64,000 bases of DNA from AP-15 sp963789025. Its GTDB lineage: Bacteria > Pseudomonadota > Alphaproteobacteria > ATCC43930 > CGMCC-115725. The stretch's first letter is position 1, and each line of letters opens with the position of its first letter. The stretch spans positions 1,364,001 to 1,428,000 of the forward strand of contig CAWBIT010000008.1 of NCBI GenBank assembly GCA_963789025.1, written 5' to 3'. Made by a program: the position numbers and the translations under genes. Shown piece after piece: positions 25,620 through 33,770 of the stretch. The notes below the pieces were generated by a model that searched no databases, had not been told where the DNA came from, and saw only the letters and a program-made list of their open reading frames with translations.

Positions 25620-27338
25620 TCACTCCGCTGCGCTGCGCATCTCGGCCGGGTGGGTCGGCAGGAAGCGGTCGAGCACCCGGCCCGGGCCCTTCGCGAGCCG
25701 GCAATAGGCCGTGCCGTCGAAGACTTTGGTGCCGTTGACGAAGACGCCGTGGACGCCGAGCGGGTCGCGGATCGTGCGGGGGCCGCCGCCGGGCAGGTCG
25801 TTGACGCGGCGGGCCGGCGAGACGCCTACGCTCGCCGGATCGAACAGCAGCAGATCGGCGAAGGCGCCGACCTCGATGCGGCCGCGGTCGGGGATGCCGT
25901 AGAGACCGGCTTGGTGGCTGGTCAGGCGGCGGACGCCCTCGGCGAGATCGAAGAGGCCCCGCTCGCGGACCCAGTGGCCGAGCAAATAGAGGCCGAAACC
26001 GGCGTCGCACAGGTACATCAGATGGGCACCGGCATCGGACAGCGCGACGACGCCGGCCGGGTGCTTCAGGAGCGGCGCCACGCCGTCGTCGAGGGCGTTG
26101 AAGAACCGGCCGATGAAACCGGTCTCCAGATCCTCTTCGAGGCCGAGATCGAGGAAGACGTCGAGCGGGTCCCGCCCGCGTTCGCGGGCTATATCGGCGA
26201 TGTTGCGGTTGATCAGCCCGGCATTCTTGGCCGAGGCCGGAGCCGCGACGATGATGCGGTCCCAGTTTCCCTGAAAGACCGTTCCGGGCTTGGGCTGGCG
26301 CAAATCTTGGCGGAAACGGTCGCGGAAGCCGGGGTCGGCGAACACTTCCTTCAGCGCGCCGGGCGCAAGCGCCTTGATAGGATCGAAGGCCGGATGGGCG
26401 TAAAACGGATAGGCGCTCTTCAACGTGAAATCGAACGACAGCGGCTGGCAGGTGATCTGGATGTGCACGCCGTGACCGCGCGCCTGGGCCGCGGCGCAGG
26501 CGTCGAACATCTCGATCGCACGCTGCGGGTACTGCTCGTTGTAGAGCGCGAGGGCCGTGCTCATGAAGATGCGCCGGCCGTGGCGCGCCGCGATCTCCTC
26601 CATCTCGGCGACGGTTCTGGGACCGGAGGAGATCTCGACCACTCCCCTGCCCCGCTCGCCCATGGCGCCGACCAGCGCGTCGAATTCGCCGATATCGCTG
26701 ATCGTCGACGGCATCGGGAGGCCGCCATGGCCGGAATGATTGAGCGAATAGGAGGCGCCGAGCCCGACGGCGCCCTGTTGCATCGCCTCGGCGACGAGGC
26801 GCTTCATCTCGGCCATTTCATCGGCGGTCGGCTGTTTGCGGACCGAGGCGTCCTCGCCCATCACGGCCGTGCGCACGGCGGAATGCCCGACAAAGACCGC
26901 CAGATTGGCGTAAGGAGCACGGCGCCGGACGGCCGCGAGATACTCGGCGAAAGACTGAAATTCCCAGTTGATGCCGGCGCGCAAGGCGTCGAGATCCATG
27001 CCTTCGACGACCGCGAGATTGCGCATGATGAGGTCGCGCAATGGCGGCGGGCTCGGCACGATGCCGAAGCCGCAATTCCCCATGACCGCCGTCGTCACGC
27101 CGAGCGAAGGCGACGGCGACAGGGTCGGATCCCAGGTGACCTGAGCGTCGTAATGGGTGTGTATGTCGATGATGCCGGGCATCAGGGCCAGACCGCCGGC
27201 GTCGATCACCTCGGCGCCGCCGCCGCCGATCTCGCCGATCGCGGCGATCCGCCAATTACTGATCGCAACGTCGGCGCGGCGCGGGTCATGCCCGAGCCCG
27301 TCGACAACCGTGGCGCCACGGATCACCAGATCGTACAT
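25620..27338 (-). CDS. N-acyl-D-amino-acid deacylase family amidohydrolase
   Basis: The product is 572 aa from the ATG at 27338, which has AGGAGGAG about 7 nt upstream; the frame extends to 27545 without homology. Amidohydrolase hallmarks are D-L-V-I-R-G-A-T-V-V-D-G at the N-terminus, the metal-binding I-D-I-H-T-H-Y-D-A-Q, the G-N-C-G-F-G segment that holds the bridging Cys in D-aminoacylases, and a late L-S-D-A-G-A-H catalytic Asp. The family hydrolyses N-acyl-D-amino acids or related amides in the cytoplasm. No transporter or racemase is adjacent, so the exact substrate is open. Confidence 0.88.
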   Translation of the reverse strand: MYDLVIRGATVVDGLGHDPRRADVAISNWRIAAIGEIGGGGAEVIDAGGLALMPGIIDIHTHYDAQVTWDPTLSPSPSLGVTTAVMGNCGFGIVPSPPPLRDLIMRNLAVVEGMDLDALRAGINWEFQSFAEYLAAVRRRAPYANLAVFVGHSAVRTAVMGEDASVRKQPTADEMAEMKRLVAEAMQQGAVGLGASYSLNHSGHGGLPMPSTISDIGEFDALVGAMGERGRGVVEISSGPRTVAEMEEIAARHGRRIFMSTALALYNEQYPQRAIEMFDACAAAQARGHGVHIQITCQPLSFDFTLKSAYPFYAHPAFDPIKALAPGALKEVFADPGFRDRFRQDLRQPKPGTVFQGNWDRIIVAAPASAKNAGLINRNIADIARERGRDPLDVFLDLGLEEDLETGFIGRFFNALDDGVAPLLKHPAGVVALSDAGAHLMYLCDAGFGLYLLGHWVRERGLFDLAEGVRRLTSHQAGLYGIPDRGRIEVGAFADLLLFDPASVGVSPARRVNDLPGGGPRTIRDPLGVHGVFVNGTKVFDGTAYCRLAKGPGRVLDRFLPTHPAEMRSAAE

Positions 27339-27592
27339 CCCGGCCCTCCTCCTGCGATGAGCGGCGTTCGCCGATATCCGGCGCCATACTAGACCGGGCG
27401 TCTGGTATTGGGATGCTCGGATTTCGCACAGCTGCTCAGAGGCTGAGCACTGCGAGGGCTGGTCCGGGAATGAGGTCCGGATGAGATCCGGCGATCCCGG
27501 CCCGGATCGGCCACGCGGCACGCCGCGAAGGCCCGGACCTGCCAATCTTCGCTACAAGAACCGTGCCAGCTCGCGGCAGCGGAGATGCCGAG

Positions 27593-27802
27593 CTACTTCT
27601 TAGACTTTTTCCGTCCCGAACTCGCGACGGCTCGCTCGGAGGCCCTTTTCTTGGGCTTCGCGTCAATATGCACGTCTTCTTCGGTCTCGATCTGCCGCGC
27701 CGCACGGTGCCAATGCTCCTCGTGCCTGCCGTGCGGTTGCCCTTCGGCTTCCCAAAACAGATAGGCGCGCTCCTCAATGCGCTTTTGCTTCTCCGTGTTC
27801 AC
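27593..27802 (-). CDS. DUF2934 domain protein
   Basis: The product is 69 aa from a GTG at 27802 with GGGGGAG about 8 nt upstream. The DUF2934 core R-I-E-E-R-A-Y-L-F-W-E-A-E-G-Q-P-H-G-R is intact near residues 8-26, followed by E-H-W-H-R-A. A lysine-rich C-terminal tail (S-G-R-K-K-S-K-K) suggests nucleic-acid contact, which is inference. DUF2934 proteins are small, widespread in alphaproteobacteria, and of unknown function. The frame is open far upstream to 28765 but only this part has family match. Confidence 0.82.
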   Translation of the reverse strand: MNTEKQKRIEERAYLFWEAEGQPHGRHEEHWHRAARQIETEEDVHIDAKPKKRASERAVASSGRKKSKK

Positions 27803-27955
27803 TCCACAGCTCCCCCAACTTTTCCCCGCCGGCAAGCTAACCCTTGTCGCTCGCGGCCGCAAAATGCCTCTGCCCGCCTCGGGAGCGCAGCTTGCCGGCC
27901 GCGCGCCGGCGCTCGTAGGATGGCGAATCGGCCTGTTCGAGAAAGGGGAGTCGCG

Positions 27956-28837
27956 ATGCCACATCTGACGACCGACGACGGTATCAGCCTCTATTACGAG
28001 GAAACGGGTAGCGGCGCCCCGATCGTGTTTGTCCACGAATTCGCCGACGATTATCGCGGTTACGAGGGGCAAATGCGGTATTTCGGGCGGCGCTATCGAT
28101 GCATCTCCTACAATGCCCGCGGCTACCCGCCCTCCGACGTCCCGGAGGACCCGGGCCGCTATTCGCAGGACCGGGCGCACGACGACATTCGGGCCGTACT
28201 CGACGCGCTCGCGATCGAGAAAGCCCATATCGTCGGCATTTCGATGGGCGGCTTTGCAACCCTCCATTTCGGCTTGGCTTATCCCGAGCGCGCTCTGTCG
28301 CTGGTCGTCGCCGGCTGCGGCTACGGCGCAGAGCCCGGCAAGCGCCAGCAATTCCATGACGAAACGGCGAAGACCGCAGCGCTGATTGAAAGCGCCGGGA
28401 TGCGGGTTGCCTCCGAGACTTATGCGATCGGCCCCTCGCGCGTGCAATTCCAGAACAAGGACCCGCGCGGCTGGGCCGAATTTGCCGCGCACCTGGCCGA
28501 GCATTCGACTTTGGGCTCGGCGAATACCATGCGAGGCGTCCAGGCGCGCCGGCCTTCGCTGTGGGATTTGACCGACCGCATGCGCAATCTCGGGGTGCCG
28601 ACCCTGATAATGACCGGCGACGAGGACGACCCCTGCCTCGAACCGGGTCTCCTGATGAAGCGCACGATCCCGACCGCCGCGCTCGTCGTGTTCCCAAACA
28701 CTGGGCACGCGGTGAACCTCGAGGAGCCGGACCTGTTCAACCGGACCTGCACCGATTTCTTCCACCAGGTCGAGAGCGGCCGCTGGCCGCGCCGCGATCC
28801 GCGGTCGGTGAGCGGCTCGATCCTCGGCGTCAGGTGA
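27956..28837 (+). CDS. alpha/beta hydrolase
   Basis: The product is 293 aa from the ATG at 27956, preceded by AAGGGGAG. It is an alpha/beta hydrolase with V-F-V-H-E-F near residue 24, the nucleophile elbow G-I-S-M-G-G near residue 98, the acid in M-T-G-D-E-D-D and the His in N-T-G-H-A-V-N. It resembles 3-oxoadipate enol-lactonase or haloperoxidase-like hydrolases but substrate residues are not diagnostic. Its stop overlaps the GTG start of the YbdK-like ligase (GTGA), so the two are coupled. Confidence 0.9.
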   Translation: MPHLTTDDGISLYYEETGSGAPIVFVHEFADDYRGYEGQMRYFGRRYRCISYNARGYPPSDVPEDPGRYSQDRAHDDIRAVLDALAIEKAHIVGISMGGFATLHFGLAYPERALSLVVAGCGYGAEPGKRQQFHDETAKTAALIESAGMRVASETYAIGPSRVQFQNKDPRGWAEFAAHLAEHSTLGSANTMRGVQARRPSLWDLTDRMRNLGVPTLIMTGDEDDPCLEPGLLMKRTIPTAALVVFPNTGHAVNLEEPDLFNRTCTDFFHQVESGRWPRRDPRSVSGSILGVR

Positions 28838-29988
28838 CTGCCGAATCGGAATTTACGCTCGGCATCGAGGAGGAATATTTCCTCGTCGACAAGGCGACCC
28901 GCAATGTCGTCGGCGACCCGCCCGATGGGATGCTGGCCGAATGCGAGGCATTACTCGGCGCCCAGGTCAGCCCGGAATTTCTGCGCTCGCAGATCGAGAT
29001 CGGGACCCGCGTCTGCATGACCCTCGACGAGGCGCGGGCCGACCTCCGGCGATTACGTGGGACGATCGCGGCGGTCGCGGCGCGCCACGGCATGGCCCCG
29101 ATCGCCGCCGCCACGCATCCGTTTGCGCGATGGGAGACGCAGAAGACCACCGAGCGTGTCCGCTACCAGAGCCTCGAGAGCGATCTGCAGGGGGTCGGGC
29201 GGCGCCTCGCGATCTGCGGGATGCACGTCCATATCGGCATCCCGGACGACGAGCTGCGCATCGATTTGTTGAATCAAGCCTCGTATTTCCTGCCGCATCT
29301 GTTGGCGCTGTCGACCTCGTCGCCGTTCTGGCAGGGCGACAATACCGGGTTGAAGTCCTACCGGCTCGCCGTCTTCGACGAGATGCCGCGCACCGGCACG
29401 CCCGAGCGGTTCGCCAGCTGGGGCGAATACCGGCGCCATGTCGACATTCTGGTCGGCGCCGGGCTAATCGAGGACGCCACCAAATTGTGGTGGGATCTGC
29501 GGCCGAGCGACCGCTTTCCGACCCTCGAAATGCGCATAACCGACTGCTGCACGACGTTCGAAGATACGCTGTCGATCGCCGCCCTCTTCCGCTGCCTGTT
29601 GCGCATGCTGTGTCGCCTGAAGCGCGAGAACCAGCGCTGGCGGCTCTATGCGCGCATGCTGATCGACGAGAACCGCTGGCGCGCGCAGCGCTACGGGTTC
29701 GACCAGGGTCTCGTCGATTTCGGCCGAGGCGCGATTGTCCCCTACGCCGAGCTGCTCGAAGAGATCCTCACCCTGGTCGATCCAGACGCCCGCCATTTCG
29801 GCTGCCTTGCCGAGGTAACCCACGCCCGCGAAATCCTCTCCCGCGGCACCAGCGCCGACCGCCAGCTCGCCCTCTTCGAGCAGGCCCTCTCAGAAGGCGC
29901 GACGCGCGACGAGGCGCTCATCGCGGTCGTCGATTGGCTAATCGCCGAAACGGTGCGGGTTGTGCAGAGGCCAAGCCCGCGAGGCTAA
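28834..29988 (+). CDS. YbdK-family carboxylate-amine ligase (glutamate-cysteine ligase family 2)
   Basis: The product is 384 aa. I chose the GTG at 28834 because the conserved F-T-L-G-I-E-E-E-Y-F-L-V start follows directly and it overlaps the upstream hydrolase stop. The GCS2 family signatures are I-E-E-E-Y, Q-I-E-I-G-T near residue 53, G-M-H-V-H-I-G-I near residue 130 and the L-E-M-R-I-T-D block. Members make weak glutamyl-cysteine-like amide bonds using ATP; the in vivo product is uncertain. A decayed relic of the C-terminus of a related gene lies 1.8 kb downstream, past the AT-rich island. Confidence 0.92.
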   Translation: MTAESEFTLGIEEEYFLVDKATRNVVGDPPDGMLAECEALLGAQVSPEFLRSQIEIGTRVCMTLDEARADLRRLRGTIAAVAARHGMAPIAAATHPFARWETQKTTERVRYQSLESDLQGVGRRLAICGMHVHIGIPDDELRIDLLNQASYFLPHLLALSTSSPFWQGDNTGLKSYRLAVFDEMPRTGTPERFASWGEYRRHVDILVGAGLIEDATKLWWDLRPSDRFPTLEMRITDCCTTFEDTLSIAALFRCLLRMLCRLKRENQRWRLYARMLIDENRWRAQRYGFDQGLVDFGRGAIVPYAELLEEILTLVDPDARHFGCLAEVTHAREILSRGTSADRQLALFEQALSEGATRDEALIAVVDWLIAETVRVVQRPSPRG

Positions 29989-30098
29989 CTCTCACTTTAG
30001 ATCCGGGCTCCGGTTTGCGCTCGAAGTGCCGTTTGAAGCCGCACTCAGTGGCGCTTCACCCTCCCTGCATCTTGTATCATGCCCGAAGGCGGCACCAT

Positions 30099-31421
30099 AT
30101 GTTGCGCGAAGCAGCAAAATCACCATTCATGCCACGAGAAATCCTTAGATCAGATCCGCTTGGGATCAAAGGCGAGAGTCGTTTCCAGGAGATATGCGCA
30201 GACGCCGGGCTCATCTGTAACAAATCGACCTGGGACCGCACAGGATGGGACTACATTGTCGAATTCGGATTCGAAGAGGCCACTTCCGCGCGCCCGCTTG
30301 ACAGCAGAAGCACTCCGCTGTCGTCTCACGTTCAGGTCAAAACTTTACTTGCTCATAACGATCGAGTCAAAATCAGCTTGTCTGCAGCGGAACGTCTTGC
30401 AAAGGAGGTAAAACCTGCGTTTGTGTATGTGTTTAAGGTGGTTGGCACTGAGATTACGGACGCTTTCTTGATCCATATTATTGACGATCCTCTCGCGAGC
30501 ATTTTGAAACGGCTAAGACGAGAACATGCGAGTCGCAACGCCGCTCAAATTAACAAAAAGGATATCTCGTTTGGCGCGTCCGTGGTCGGAGCACGAATCG
30601 AACCGACCGGCAAGGCGCTTCGAGGCGCAATTCAAGCCGCCTGCGGCCCTCGCCTCGACGCCTACGCCACTCGAAAAATGAGTCAGCTAAATCAGCTTGG
30701 ATTCGAGCCGTTTCCCTACAAGGGCACCTTAAGGTTCCGTCAACTCCGGGGGCTGGACAAGCTGGTAGATGTCTTTTTGGGCCTGGAGAGAAATATCGAA
30801 ATTGATCGTTTAGAGGCCTTTGAAGTGAGGTTTGGCATTCCGCTCCCACTTCGGCAATTTGCGCCCGCTACTCAAACGGTGAGCATAGATCCTCAACCGT
30901 TCGATAGCTGCACAATCACGGTTAGGAACGATGAACTGGGATTGCCAAGCGTTTTCAAGGCGAAGTTGTTTGTCCCTGCAATACCAAATTTACCGATTGG
31001 CTCATTCAAGTATCTTGTTAAATCATCCCCGTTTTCATTTCTTATCTCCCTTCGGGGACAAGTGAGTTTCTGGCAAGACGATGACATCAGATCACAAAAA
31101 CACCCACCTGAACGCTGGGTTAATCATGCTCGCCTTTTAGTCGGATTAGCAACTGGCAAAGCCAACCTGGAAATCCGTGCCGATAACAGATTCGATCACT
31201 TAGAATTTGGTATCTACGAGGTCGATTACCCGCTCGACCTCGCTCGTTGCGAGGGATGGTTGGCTCTGTGTGAGTACACATTGGCGCTTTTTAAATTAGC
31301 AGGTGTCCCGCAAGACATCGGAATTCGAATCAACGATATTGACGACACCAGTAAGCCCATTATTGAGGCCTTTGCGGTCTTCAACGGTAAGGTCAACGGA
31401 CTTTCATTCGTAACGAGTTGA
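30099..31421 (+). CDS. unknown protein with DUF4365/PD-(D/E)XK-like N-terminus
   Basis: The product is 440 aa from the ATG at 30099 (ATG 30129 is an alternative). The N-terminal part has a nuclease-like pattern: G-E26 in G-I-K-G-E-S-R-F, D51 and E55 in W-D-Y-I-V-E-F, and Q79-V-K81 in H-V-Q-V-K-T. This matches the E...D...(E/Q)xK layout of DUF4365-type restriction-endonuclease folds. Residues 130-440 match nothing I know; they look beta-rich, with a C-terminal helical patch. GC content and codon use are clearly lower than in neighbours, a sign of transfer. The role is unknown; a defence nuclease is possible. Confidence 0.65.
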   Translation: MLREAAKSPFMPREILRSDPLGIKGESRFQEICADAGLICNKSTWDRTGWDYIVEFGFEEATSARPLDSRSTPLSSHVQVKTLLAHNDRVKISLSAAERLAKEVKPAFVYVFKVVGTEITDAFLIHIIDDPLASILKRLRREHASRNAAQINKKDISFGASVVGARIEPTGKALRGAIQAACGPRLDAYATRKMSQLNQLGFEPFPYKGTLRFRQLRGLDKLVDVFLGLERNIEIDRLEAFEVRFGIPLPLRQFAPATQTVSIDPQPFDSCTITVRNDELGLPSVFKAKLFVPAIPNLPIGSFKYLVKSSPFSFLISLRGQVSFWQDDDIRSQKHPPERWVNHARLLVGLATGKANLEIRADNRFDHLEFGIYEVDYPLDLARCEGWLALCEYTLALFKLAGVPQDIGIRINDIDDTSKPIIEAFAVFNGKVNGLSFVTS

Positions 31422-31448
31422 CCTCAGGATTTTCAAGTCAATGGGGAT

Positions 31449-31724
31449 TTGCGGGGCATTCTTGCAAGTTCCGTCAGCGTCGGCGATGTTGTACTGGCAT
31501 ACTATGTGCTCGCAGATCTAACGCCTGAAATTCGCGGCGATCAGGTCGTGTGGCAATCTGCTAATATAACCCCCGGAAAGGTTCGGTTTCTACGAGGAGC
31601 ACCCGGAGAATTTTTGAACTTTCTCGAATACGCAAGAGCTGAGACGAAAGCCGATGTTTTCGGGGTGTTGCGCTCGCCCGAGGGCTCTACCTTGTCCGGG
31701 CAAACATCCAAGCTCCCGAGCTAA
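31449..31724 (+). CDS. short hypothetical ORF of the AT-richer island
   Basis: This is a 91-codon ORF with only a TTG start (31449) and no clear ribosome site. The predicted product (V-S-V-G-D-V-V-L-A-Y-Y-V-L-A-D-L-T) has no recognised family. It begins 28 nt after the nuclease-like gene and shares its atypical composition, so it may be a partner gene or the remnant of a longer one. The YbdK relic begins about 70 nt after its stop. Confidence 0.35.
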   Translation: MRGILASSVSVGDVVLAYYVLADLTPEIRGDQVVWQSANITPGKVRFLRGAPGEFLNFLEYARAETKADVFGVLRSPEGSTLSGQTSKLPS

Positions 31725-31791
31725 TCGGTGACGGTTTAGCTGCCCGCCTAGCTTCAGAAAGAAACGCGCTCGCCCCCGATGCTGGTGACTC

Positions 31792-31970
31792 GTCGATACG
31801 GAGGCGCGCCATTTCGATTACTTCGATTAGGCCGCAAGATCCTCGCCCGGGCGGCGGCAGCTTTCACGCCAACTCGCGATATTCGAGGAGGCGCGCTCCG
31901 AGGGGGCAGCGCCCGCCGACACGCTCGCTGCCGTTATCGATTACCTACGGCTTGTAGCGCTGCATTACCC
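31792..31970 (+). pseudogene. relic of the C-terminus of a YbdK-like carboxylate-amine ligase
   Basis: In one frame from 31792 the sequence reads L-V-D-T-E-A-R-H-F (from the Leu codon just before), then after an in-frame stop R-Q-L-A-I-F-E-E-A-R-S-E-G-A and D-T-L-A-A-V-I-D-Y-L. The intact ligase at 28834-29988 has L-V-D-P-D-A-R-H-F, R-Q-L-A-L-F-E-Q-A-L-S-E-G-A and D-E-A-L-I-A-V-V-D-W-L in the same order and spacing. DNA identity is much lower than protein similarity, so this is an old, diverged copy. It overlaps the 3' end of queG. Confidence 0.7.
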
Positions 31971-33115
31971 GCCGAGAAGAAGGCAGCTGAGGTGTCTTCG
32001 CGCTCCCACTCTTCTCTGACCAGGGGATCTTCTTCGCGGCCTAGCCGGCTTGCTCGCTCGGCAGCGCATCGCGCCGCCGGCGCCAATCGCGTGAACGCCC
32101 AGACCGCAGTGGCGCGAACGAGGGCGGCATGGTCATCGAGGCAGCGACGTGCCGCTTCTATCAATTCCGGCTCCCCTGGGGGTGCGTTGCCGATCGCGAT
32201 CAGCACATTGCGGACGAACCGGTCGCGGCCGGTGCGTTTGATCGGGGACCCGGAAAACATCTGGCGGAATGCCGCATCGTCGAGCGCGGTCAACTCGGCC
32301 AGTCGCGGCGCCGTCAGTTCCGCGCGCGGCAGAAAATCGGGCTCGGTCGCGGCTCGGGCAAATTTGTTCCACGGGCAGACTGCCAGACAATCGTCGCAGC
32401 CATAAATGCGATTGCCGATCAGCGGGCGCAGCTCTGCGGGGATCATCCCTTTGTGTTCGATCGTCAAATACGAGATGCAGCGCCTCGCATCGAGCCGGTG
32501 GGGCGCCGGAAACGCCGCTGTCGGACAGACGTCGAGGCAGCGATGACACGAGCCGCAGTGATCGCGTTCGGCGGCATCGGGCTCGAGCTCGAGGCTCAGA
32601 TAGATCTCGCCGAGAAACAGCCAGGAGCCGAACTCCCGCGAGACCAGATTGGTGTGCTTACCCTGCCAGCCGAGTCCGGCCTGCTCGGCGAGCGGTTTTT
32701 CCATCACCGGCGCTGTATCGACAAACAGTTTGAGCGCGCCCGGCCAGCGCTCCTCGATCCAATGGGCGAGCGCCTTCAGCCGACGCTTTAAGGTGTCGTG
32801 ATAATCGCGGCCGCGCGCATAGACCGAAACGACCCCGCGGTCGCGCCTTTCGGCCGGCGCCAGCGGGTCGTCCTCGGGGGCATAGTTGACGCCGAGCACG
32901 ACGACAGTGCGTGCTTCGGGCCACAGCGTTTTCGGATCGCCGCGCCGTGCCGCGGTGCCGGCGAGCCAGCCCATGTCGCCGTGGTAGCCGCGCGCGATAA
33001 ATTCGCCGAGCCCGGCGCGCGCCTCGGCATCGAGATGCGCCTCGGCAAACCCGACCGCATCGAAACCCGAGGCAAGCGCCCGATCGCGGATCGCCTCGCG
33101 GATCGGATCGGCCAT
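31934..33115 (-). CDS. queG: epoxyqueuosine reductase
   Basis: The product is 393 aa. It catalyses the last step of queuosine synthesis, epoxyqueuosine to queuosine in tRNA, with cobalamin and two [4Fe-4S] clusters. Signatures are V-L-G-V-N-Y in the N-terminal cobalamin-binding half, D-T-A-P-V-M-E-K near residue 135, cluster motifs C-G-S-C-H-R-C-L-D-V-C-P near residue 190, and C-D-D-C-L-A-V-C-P-W-N near residue 245. The C-terminal HEAT-like extension follows. It is on the same strand as tgt and queF, separated by a 208-nt gap with a repeat. Confidence 0.95.
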   Translation of the reverse strand: MADPIREAIRDRALASGFDAVGFAEAHLDAEARAGLGEFIARGYHGDMGWLAGTAARRGDPKTLWPEARTVVVLGVNYAPEDDPLAPAERRDRGVVSVYARGRDYHDTLKRRLKALAHWIEERWPGALKLFVDTAPVMEKPLAEQAGLGWQGKHTNLVSREFGSWLFLGEIYLSLELEPDAAERDHCGSCHRCLDVCPTAAFPAPHRLDARRCISYLTIEHKGMIPAELRPLIGNRIYGCDDCLAVCPWNKFARAATEPDFLPRAELTAPRLAELTALDDAAFRQMFSGSPIKRTGRDRFVRNVLIAIGNAPPGEPELIEAARRCLDDHAALVRATAVWAFTRLAPAARCAAERASRLGREEDPLVREEWEREDTSAAFFSAGNAALQAVGNR

Positions 33116-33165
33116 CCTGCCTTCAGCCCGCGCAAAGGGAGTTGCCTGATGCCTGGATCAGCGCC

Positions 33166-33280
33166 GTGCGTCCTTCGAGACGTCCGCTCCGCGGCCTCCT
33201 CAGGATGAGGGATTTTCTTGGTGCCATCATAGGCTTACCTCATGCTGAGGAGCGCCCGAAGGGCGCGTCTCGAAGCACGC
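33166..33280. repeat. palindromic intergenic repeat, family 3
   Basis: This 115-bp element has inverted ends: TGCGTCCTTCGAGACG at the left and CGTCTCGAAGCACGCA at the right, with inner CCTCAGGATGAGG and CCTCATGCTGAGG hairpins. A second copy is at 36939-37052. It lies between queG and queF. Confidence 0.85.
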
Positions 33281-33323
33281 ATCCACGTAGTGCAGCCCGT
33301 GGCCCGCTCATTCATTGCAGCCT

Positions 33324-33770
33324 TCACCCCCGTCCGCGATAGGGTGCGACGCCCGGATCGGGAAGCCACAGCCCGGCGGGCGGCTCGCCGGTCTGGTAGA
33401 ATATGTCGATCGGAATGCCGCCGCGCGGGTACCAATAGCCGCCGATCCGCAGCCATTTCGGGGTCAGGGCGCCGACCAGCTTGCGCGCGATGGTCAAGGT
33501 GCAGTCTTCGTGAAAGGCGCCGTGATTGCGAAACGCGCCGAGATAGAGCTTGAGCGACTTGCTCTCGAGGATCGTGGCCTCGGGCACATAATCGATCACG
33601 AGGTGGGCGAAGTCGGGCTGACCGGTCACCGGGCAGAGCGAAGTGAATTCGGGGCAGGTGAAGCGCACGGCGTAGAGGAGCCCGGGATGCGGGTTGGGCA
33701 CCGTCTCGAGCACCGCCTCGTCGGACGATTCCGGCAGTGTCGAGCGGTGTCCGAGGTGAGTGAGGCTCAT
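33324..33770 (-). CDS. queF: NADPH-dependent 7-cyano-7-deazaguanine reductase
   Basis: The product is 148 aa, the short unimodular QueF type. It reduces preQ0 to preQ1. The Cys nucleophile is in F-T-S-L-C-P-V-T-G-Q-P-D-F, and the QueF motif E-S-K-S-L-K-L-Y-L binds NADPH. F-H-E-D-C-T follows near residue 90. Its start overlaps the end of tgt by 4 nt, so preQ1 production and insertion into tRNA are made from one message. Confidence 0.96.
   Translation of the reverse strand: MSLTHLGHRSTLPESSDEAVLETVPNPHPGLLYAVRFTCPEFTSLCPVTGQPDFAHLVIDYVPEATILESKSLKLYLGAFRNHGAFHEDCTLTIARKLVGALTPKWLRIGGYWYPRGGIPIDIFYQTGEPPAGLWLPDPGVAPYRGRG

Noticed and set aside
29780..31985. Direct-repeat attachment sites of an integrative island at the ligase 3' end
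   Set aside because: The second copy is protein-similar but strongly diverged at DNA level, so it is not an att duplication, and no integrase lies between.
31779..32405. 208-codon plus-strand ORF over the end of queG
   Set aside because: Its translation is Arg/Ala/Ser-rich with no family and it is antisense to the conserved queG. The YbdK relic is in another frame of its 5' part.
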